Assembly: GCF_001015195.1 (NCBI RefSeq)
Contig: NZ_LDES01000024.1
Span: forward strand, 186,001 to 250,000
Length of the DNA stretch: 64,000 nucleotides
Source: Sphingomonas sp. Y57
GTDB taxonomy: Bacteria > Pseudomonadota > Alphaproteobacteria > Sphingomonadales > Sphingomonadaceae
Direction of reading: 5' to 3'
The notes under the pieces are model-generated. The model saw nothing but the letters and a program-made list of their open reading frames with translations. It did no database searches and was not told the origin of the DNA. Of this stretch, positions 59,976 through 64,000 are shown in pieces (position 1 is the stretch's first letter; the number at the start of each line of letters is the position of its first letter). The position numbers and the translations under genes were made by a program.

Positions 59976-61427
59976 CTAGTTGATCCGCTCCACCTTCTGC
60001 CCGGCCGACGTGGTGACCGGGAAGCTGCTCAGGCCCGCGGCGCGCGCGTCGTTGACATAGTCCTGCGCGGCGCTCTTGCTCGGGAAGGGACCGATCAACA
60101 GACGGTTGGTCGCCTTATAGGGCGTGGTCCACGGCGTCCGGCCTGCCAGCAGCTTGCCATGGGCCTTTTTCTGCTTGTTCCATTCCTTGTCGAGGTCGGG
60201 CTTGTAGGCGCCGCTCGCGATCTGCACCCAATAGCGTTCGGGATTGGATTTGCGCGCTTTGGCCTCCTCCTGTGCCTTCGCCTTCTTCTCGGCGGCGGCC
60301 TTTTCGGCGGCAGCCTTGCGCTGCGCTGCGCGGCGGTCTTCGGCCAGGCTGCGCTCGTCGGCGGCTTTCTGCTCAGCGGCCTGTCGCGCCGGCGAGGGTT
60401 CGGTTGAAGCCGAGGTCGAGGTGGGGGTCGAGCTCGGGGCCGGGGTCGACGCAGCGGATCTGGTGGTGCTCTCCGGCTTCATCACCAGCCGGCCGCTGCT
60501 GTCGAAGCGCGGGCGGGTTGCCGGCGAGGATGAATAGGACGGCGATGGCTGCTGCGGAGTCGCGACCGCGGCCGGCATGCCCTTGGACGACGGCACGGGG
60601 CTGGCCAGCGCCATCTCGCTCGGCACCTTGTCCTCAGGGAAATGGCCGAAATGGACGGCGGCAGCCTTTTCGGCGGCCTTGAGGGCGGGGAGGCGCGACA
60701 GGAAGGGCTTGAGCGCGTCGGCCTGGTAGCGAGGTAGCACCGCATAGGCCGCGGATTCGGCACCCGGCGTGTCGCCGGTCATCGCCAGCACGAAGGCGCG
60801 CGCGCGCCAGGCCGCGATATCGCGCTTCTGCAGCAGTGGATCGAGGGTGGCGAGCGCGCCGACCTTGTCCCCGCTCATCGCCAGGGACAGCGCCAGCCGG
60901 CGTGTCGCTTCGGGATCGGGACGGGTGCGGAGCAGCAGGTTATATTCGGCCTGTGCTTTCCGGTTGTCGCCACGCAGGTCGTAGGCGAGGCCACGATCGA
61001 GCGCGACGTCGACCGGCGGGACGCCCAGGTCGGTCGCGTTGTCGAACAGACGCAGCGCGGCGCGGGCCTGTTCCTTCTGGACCAGCGCGGAGCCCAGCCC
61101 GGCCTTGACCCGGCCGTCGCGCGGCGAGATTTTCTCGGCCCGGACGAAGAAGTTGATCGCGGCATCGGCGTCGCCGACCGCCAGCGCCGCCGATCCCGCG
61201 CCGGTCAAGGCATCGAGATCGCCGGGATCGCGGGCCAGCACGCGCAGATAGCGGGACAGCGCCTCGGCGGGGTCGCCGCGCGCCATCGCGTCGCGGGCCT
61301 GGGTCATCGGATCGGTGATCAGCGGCTCGTCGCCGGCCGTGGTCGAATCCATCTGGGCGACGGCAGGGGGGGCGATCAGGAAGGCGGAAGCCAGCGCGAG
61401 AAGGCTGGCAAGGGAGTTTCTCTTCAT
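59976..61427 (-). CDS. Tetratricopeptide protein with C-terminal SPOR domain
   Basis: A secreted or periplasmic 483-residue protein. Signal peptide to about 24 (MKRNSLASLLALASAFLIAP, then PAVAQ), about five TPR-like repeats (40-270; for example RDAMARGDPAEALSRYLRVL), a low-complexity Ser/Thr/Ala linker, a Lys/Ala-rich coiled coil (about 350-410), and a SPOR domain (about 415-483, starting ERYWVQIASGAYKP). The frame is open to 61466, but ATG 61427 starts the signal peptide. It lies beside ftsZ and is probably a septum or cell wall protein. Confidence 0.88.
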   Translation of the reverse strand: MKRNSLASLLALASAFLIAPPAVAQMDSTTAGDEPLITDPMTQARDAMARGDPAEALSRYLRVLARDPGDLDALTGAGSAALAVGDADAAINFFVRAEKISPRDGRVKAGLGSALVQKEQARAALRLFDNATDLGVPPVDVALDRGLAYDLRGDNRKAQAEYNLLLRTRPDPEATRRLALSLAMSGDKVGALATLDPLLQKRDIAAWRARAFVLAMTGDTPGAESAAYAVLPRYQADALKPFLSRLPALKAAEKAAAVHFGHFPEDKVPSEMALASPVPSSKGMPAAVATPQQPSPSYSSSPATRPRFDSSGRLVMKPESTTRSAASTPAPSSTPTSTSASTEPSPARQAAEQKAADERSLAEDRRAAQRKAAAEKAAAEKKAKAQEEAKARKSNPERYWVQIASGAYKPDLDKEWNKQKKAHGKLLAGRTPWTTPYKATNRLLIGPFPSKSAAQDYVNDARAAGLSSFPVTTSAGQKVERIN

Positions 61428-61539
61428 GGGTGCATCGCTTTCGGACATCCGCCTTATCGCCCGCAAGAGGTGAACCCCGGCAGAACGCCGAAACGAGATA
61501 CGCCCGCGCCGACCGGCGCGGGCGTATCGATATTGGCGA

Positions 61540-63021
61540 TTACTGGTTGCTCTGGCGGTTCAGGAAGCGCGGAATGTCTGCGTCGTCCTGGCCGCGGTCA
61601 TCGTCGACTTGCGCCTTGGCGGCGCCGCGGGCGATATTCGACATCCGCTCGAACAGGGTTGCGCCGGCGCCCGACGGGCGGCGGGCCGCCGGCTCGGCGT
61701 CGGTCACCCAGCGGCGATTGCCCTGCGTAGTCGCGTCGTCCTCGACCGGGGCTTCCGGTGCCGGGGTCGGCATCGCCGCCTCCGGCTGGAGCAGCAGTTC
61801 GTCGTTGAACAGGTTGGTCAGTTCCAGCGGCTCGGCCGCGGCGGCCTGCTCGGGCGCCTCGAGAACGATCTTCTCCTCGGCTGGGCCTTCTGCGGCAGCC
61901 GGAGCGGCCGGCGCTTCGGGCTGCTGCAGGGCGGCGGGCGCCTCGGCCTGTGGTGCGGGCGCCGGGGTCTGGGGCACGACGACCGGCTTGTCGTCGCGGA
62001 TCGGGGTGCGCGGCGGGAAGCTGAAGCTCTTCGACGGCTCGGGCATCGTCGCGGCGTCGACCTCTATGCCGGTCGCGACCACCGAGACGCGGATCCGGCC
62101 CTCCAGCTCGTTGTTGAATGCCGAACCCCAGATGATGTTGGCATCGGGATCGACGAGCTGACGGATGTGGTTGGCGGCCTCGTCGACTTCTAGCAGGCGC
62201 ATGTCGTCGCCGCCGGTGATCGACACGATCACCCCCTTGGCGCCGTTCAGGCTGACGCCGTCGAGCAGGGGGTTGGCGATCGCCTTCTCGGCTGCTTCGA
62301 TCGCGCGGTTGTCGCCGGTGGCCTCGCCGGTGCCCATCATCGCCTTGCCCATCTCGCTCATCACCGAGCGGACATCGGCGAAATCGAGGTTGATGAGGCC
62401 GGGCATGACCATCAGGTCGGTAATGCCGCGCACACCCTGCTGCAGCACCTGGTCGGCCATCTGGAACGCTTCCTTGAAGGTCGTGTTCGGGTTGGCGATC
62501 AGGAACAGGTTCTGGTTCGGGATGACGATCAGCGTGTCGACGTGCTTCTGCAGCTCCTCGATGCCGGCATCGGCCGAGCGCATACGGCGGTTGCCCTCGA
62601 AGCTGAACGGCTTGGTGACGACGCCGACGGTCAGGATTCCGCGGTCGCGCGCCGCCTTGGCGATGACCGGGGCGGCGCCGGTGCCGGTGCCGCCGCCCAT
62701 GCCGGCGGCGATGAAGCACATGTGCGATCCTTCGAGCGCCTTCTCGACCTGCTCGAGGGTCTCCTCAGCGGCGGCGCGTCCTATTTCGGGACGGCTGCCC
62801 GCGCCCAGGCCCTGGGTGATCTTGAGACCGAGCTGGATGCGGCGCTCCGCCGACGAGGCGTTGAGCGCCTGCGCGTCGGTATTGGCGACGATGAAGTCGA
62901 CGCCCTGAACGTCCGCACCGATCATGTTGGCGACCGCGTTTCCGCCCGCCCCGCCAACGCCGATCACGCTGATCCGGGGTTTCAGCTCATCGACCTGCGG
63001 GCGCATGAACTCGATCGTCAT
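61540..63021 (-). CDS. ftsZ: Cell division protein FtsZ
   Basis: Tubulin-like GTPase that forms the Z ring. It has 493 residues: GTPase core with [13 protein letters not shown] (about 21-33), the GTP signature [11 protein letters not shown] (109-119), and [15 protein letters not shown]-like text as [19 protein letters not shown]. The C-terminal linker (about 330-470) is Ala/Pro/Glu-rich, and the conserved tail peptide is [14 protein letters not shown] 63021 has AGGGAGA upstream; the longer frame to 63060 is rejected. It follows ftsA after 139 bases. Alphaproteobacterial FtsZ commonly has such a long linker. Confidence 0.97.
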   Translation of the reverse strand: MTIEFMRPQVDELKPRISVIGVGGAGGNAVANMIGADVQGVDFIVANTDAQALNASSAERRIQLGLKITQGLGAGSRPEIGRAAAEETLEQVEKALEGSHMCFIAAGMGGGTGTGAAPVIAKAARDRGILTVGVVTKPFSFEGNRRMRSADAGIEELQKHVDTLIVIPNQNLFLIANPNTTFKEAFQMADQVLQQGVRGITDLMVMPGLINLDFADVRSVMSEMGKAMMGTGEATGDNRAIEAAEKAIANPLLDGVSLNGAKGVIVSITGGDDMRLLEVDEAANHIRQLVDPDANIIWGSAFNNELEGRIRVSVVATGIEVDAATMPEPSKSFSFPPRTPIRDDKPVVVPQTPAPAPQAEAPAALQQPEAPAAPAAAEGPAEEKIVLEAPEQAAAAEPLELTNLFNDELLLQPEAAMPTPAPEAPVEDDATTQGNRRWVTDAEPAARRPSGAGATLFERMSNIARGAAKAQVDDDRGQDDADIPRFLNRQSNQ

Positions 63022-63067
63022 AGATTTTCTCCCTGGCGGCCATGCCGGCCCAAGCAACACGTGGATC

Positions 63068-63120
63068 GAATCTTGCCAGACGCGATTCGCCGAATCACGC
63101 GAAAAGTTGTGCTATCCACA
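63068..63120 (-). promoter_or_regulatory. ftsZ upstream region with GANTC cluster and DnaA-box-like site
   Basis: Three GANTC sites (63068-63072, 63084-63088, 63092-63096) lie 47-75 bases upstream of the ftsZ start. GANTC is the methylation target of CcrM. A CTATCCACA site (63112-63120) matches the DnaA box at 8 of 9 bases. Confidence 0.5.
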
Positions 63121-63160
63121 GTTTTCGAGGTTAACCGATGTGGGACGGGCGCCCACATGG

Positions 63161-64000
63161 TCAATAACCCGACTTCACCGCTGCGATGAGCCGCCCGACG
63201 AGGCCCATAGGCTGTGTCCGGTGGACGGTCTGCTCGGCCGCGAAGGGGCGCAGTTCGGCCGGGTTGGTCGCCGCCACCTGGGCGAGACCCACCAGCGTCG
63301 CGAAGCCGGGGCCGCTGTGCGCGTCGGGCAAGCCGGACAGGGTGCGCGGCCGGCCGACCCGCACGCTGCGGCCGAGGACACCCTGCGCATAATCGGCGAT
63401 GCCGCGCAGTTCGGCTCCGCCCCCGGTCAGCACCACCTGTCGCCCGACCGGCCCGACATAGCCAAGGTCGGTCAGCGCCTTGGCGACCGCATCCATCCAG
63501 TGGTCGAGCCGCTGCCGGATCACCTGGATCAGCTGGGCGCGGCTGATGCGGGGCGGTTCGGCGCCGTCGGCGACTTCCTCGGGCGATCCGATCTCCAGCA
63601 TCTCATGATTGTCGCGGGGCGAATTCTGCGCCGATCCGTGGACGCACTTCAACCGCTCCGCCTGCGCGCGGCGGATGTTGAAGGCCGATGCGATGTCGTC
63701 GGTGATGTCGGCGCATCCCATCGGGAGCGAGGCGAGGCCGACCAGCAGACCCCCGGCGAACAGCGAGACGTTGGTGACGCCGGCACCCATCTCGACCAGC
63801 GCGATGCCCATCTCGCGATCCTCCTCGGTCAGGCAGGAGGCGCCGGTCGCGATCGGCGAGGCGACGATCGAGCGGACGCCGAGATGCGCCGAGCGGACAC
63901 AGAGGGCGAGGTTGCGGACCGGCGACGGCTCGGCCGCGATAACGTGGATCTCGACGCCCAGCTTGTCGGCATGGAGGCCGAGCGGGTTCTTCACCCCGTT
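63161..64000 (-). CDS. ftsA: Cell division protein FtsA, 5' end outside window
   Basis: Actin-like protein that anchors FtsZ to the membrane. The window holds about 279 C-terminal residues. ATPase signatures are LVEMGAGVTNVSLFAGG (phosphate 2) and VLTGGGAELRGIADYA (adenosine motif), with the C-terminal membrane-targeting helix MGLVGRLIAAVKSGY. The frame runs off the right edge, with Gly-Val at bases 63995-63992; the GTG at 63994 is internal. It lies before ftsZ in the same direction, the standard order. Confidence 0.93.
   Translation of the reverse strand, partial: NGVKNPLGLHADKLGVEIHVIAAEPSPVRNLALCVRSAHLGVRSIVASPIATGASCLTEEDREMGIALVEMGAGVTNVSLFAGGLLVGLASLPMGCADITDDIASAFNIRRAQAERLKCVHGSAQNSPRDNHEMLEIGSPEEVADGAEPPRISRAQLIQVIRQRLDHWMDAVAKALTDLGYVGPVGRQVVLTGGGAELRGIADYAQGVLGRSVRVGRPRTLSGLPDAHSGPGFATLVGLAQVAATNPAELRPFAAEQTVHRTQPMGLVGRLIAAVKSGY

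Noticed and set aside
63112-63120. DnaA-box-like CTATCCACA as a sign of a replication origin
   Set aside because: A single 8-of-9 match next to ftsZ, with no oriC genes or box array, is not an origin. It is kept only as part of the ftsZ regulatory region.

Overview
The window is one contiguous piece of a GC-rich alphaproteobacterial chromosome, most likely from a sphingomonad (Sphingomonas, Rhizorhabdus or Sphingobium type). The grounds are a soluble PLP-type serine palmitoyltransferase next to its own acyl carrier protein, a PhyR-NepR-EcfG general stress locus with a degenerate PhyP-like kinase, the alphaproteobacterial cox operon order, and the scpAB-tatABC and ftsA-ftsZ neighbourhoods. No rRNA, insertion sequence, integrase, phage gene or CRISPR array was seen. 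Coding density is very high and genes often overlap by 1, 4 or more bases. Both edges cut genes: an FKBP isomerase on the left and ftsA on the right.

Layout: 0-3.3 kb, FKBP isomerase and the leftward operon pyrE-pdxJ-acpS-lepB. 3.5-9.9 kb, aa3-type cytochrome oxidase operon (ctaC, ctaD, ctaB, a 42-residue coxF-like gene, ctaG, ctaE, DUF983, SURF1). 9.9-13.3 kb, an odd pair of a FabD-like acyltransferase and a fused 2-oxoacid dehydrogenase E1. 13.4-18.6 kb, tRNA-Ser(CGA), hspQ, rplU-rpmA, a GNAT, a TetR regulator, obgE and proB. 18.6-30.6 kb, a block that looks like most of a bacterial ceramide/sphingolipid pathway: a CerR-like reductase, a Pycsar-type membrane protein, ACP, serine palmitoyltransferase, a hybrid sensor kinase, a nucleotidyltransferase-like protein, a lipid kinase, DUF2141, LptF, LptG, a fatty acid hydroxylase and a ceramide-synthase-like GNAT.

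30.7-45.4 kb holds housekeeping and transport genes (LysE, DUF1244, xth, erpA, M23 peptidase, DUF455, HDAC-like amidohydrolase, esterase, rppH, TonB receptor with PepSY protein, bcp) and a tandem of true glnE with a shortened, active-site-degenerate glnE paralogue. 45.4-49.8 kb is the general stress response locus, with two NepR-type anti-sigma genes, ecfG, phyR, a phyP-like gene and an entericidin, and with EcfG-type promoter sequences upstream of ecfG, both nepR genes and the entericidin gene. 49.9-61.4 kb runs leftward: dgt, M28 peptidase, argS, SPOR protein, nagZ, scpA, scpB, tatA, tatB, tatC, preceded by a small secreted protein and a TPR-SPOR protein. 61.5-64 kb is ftsA-ftsZ with a cluster of GANTC sites between them.

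The most interesting reading is the 18.6-30.6 kb block. Sphingomonads are known to carry glycosphingolipids in place of lipopolysaccharide. Here LptF/LptG exporter genes lie among sphingoid-base synthesis, ceramide acylation, hydroxylation and lipid kinase genes, with an orphan Pycsar-type effector and a CHASE3-like hybrid kinase embedded. That suggests a synthesis-to-export module for outer-membrane sphingolipids, perhaps with its own membrane sensing.
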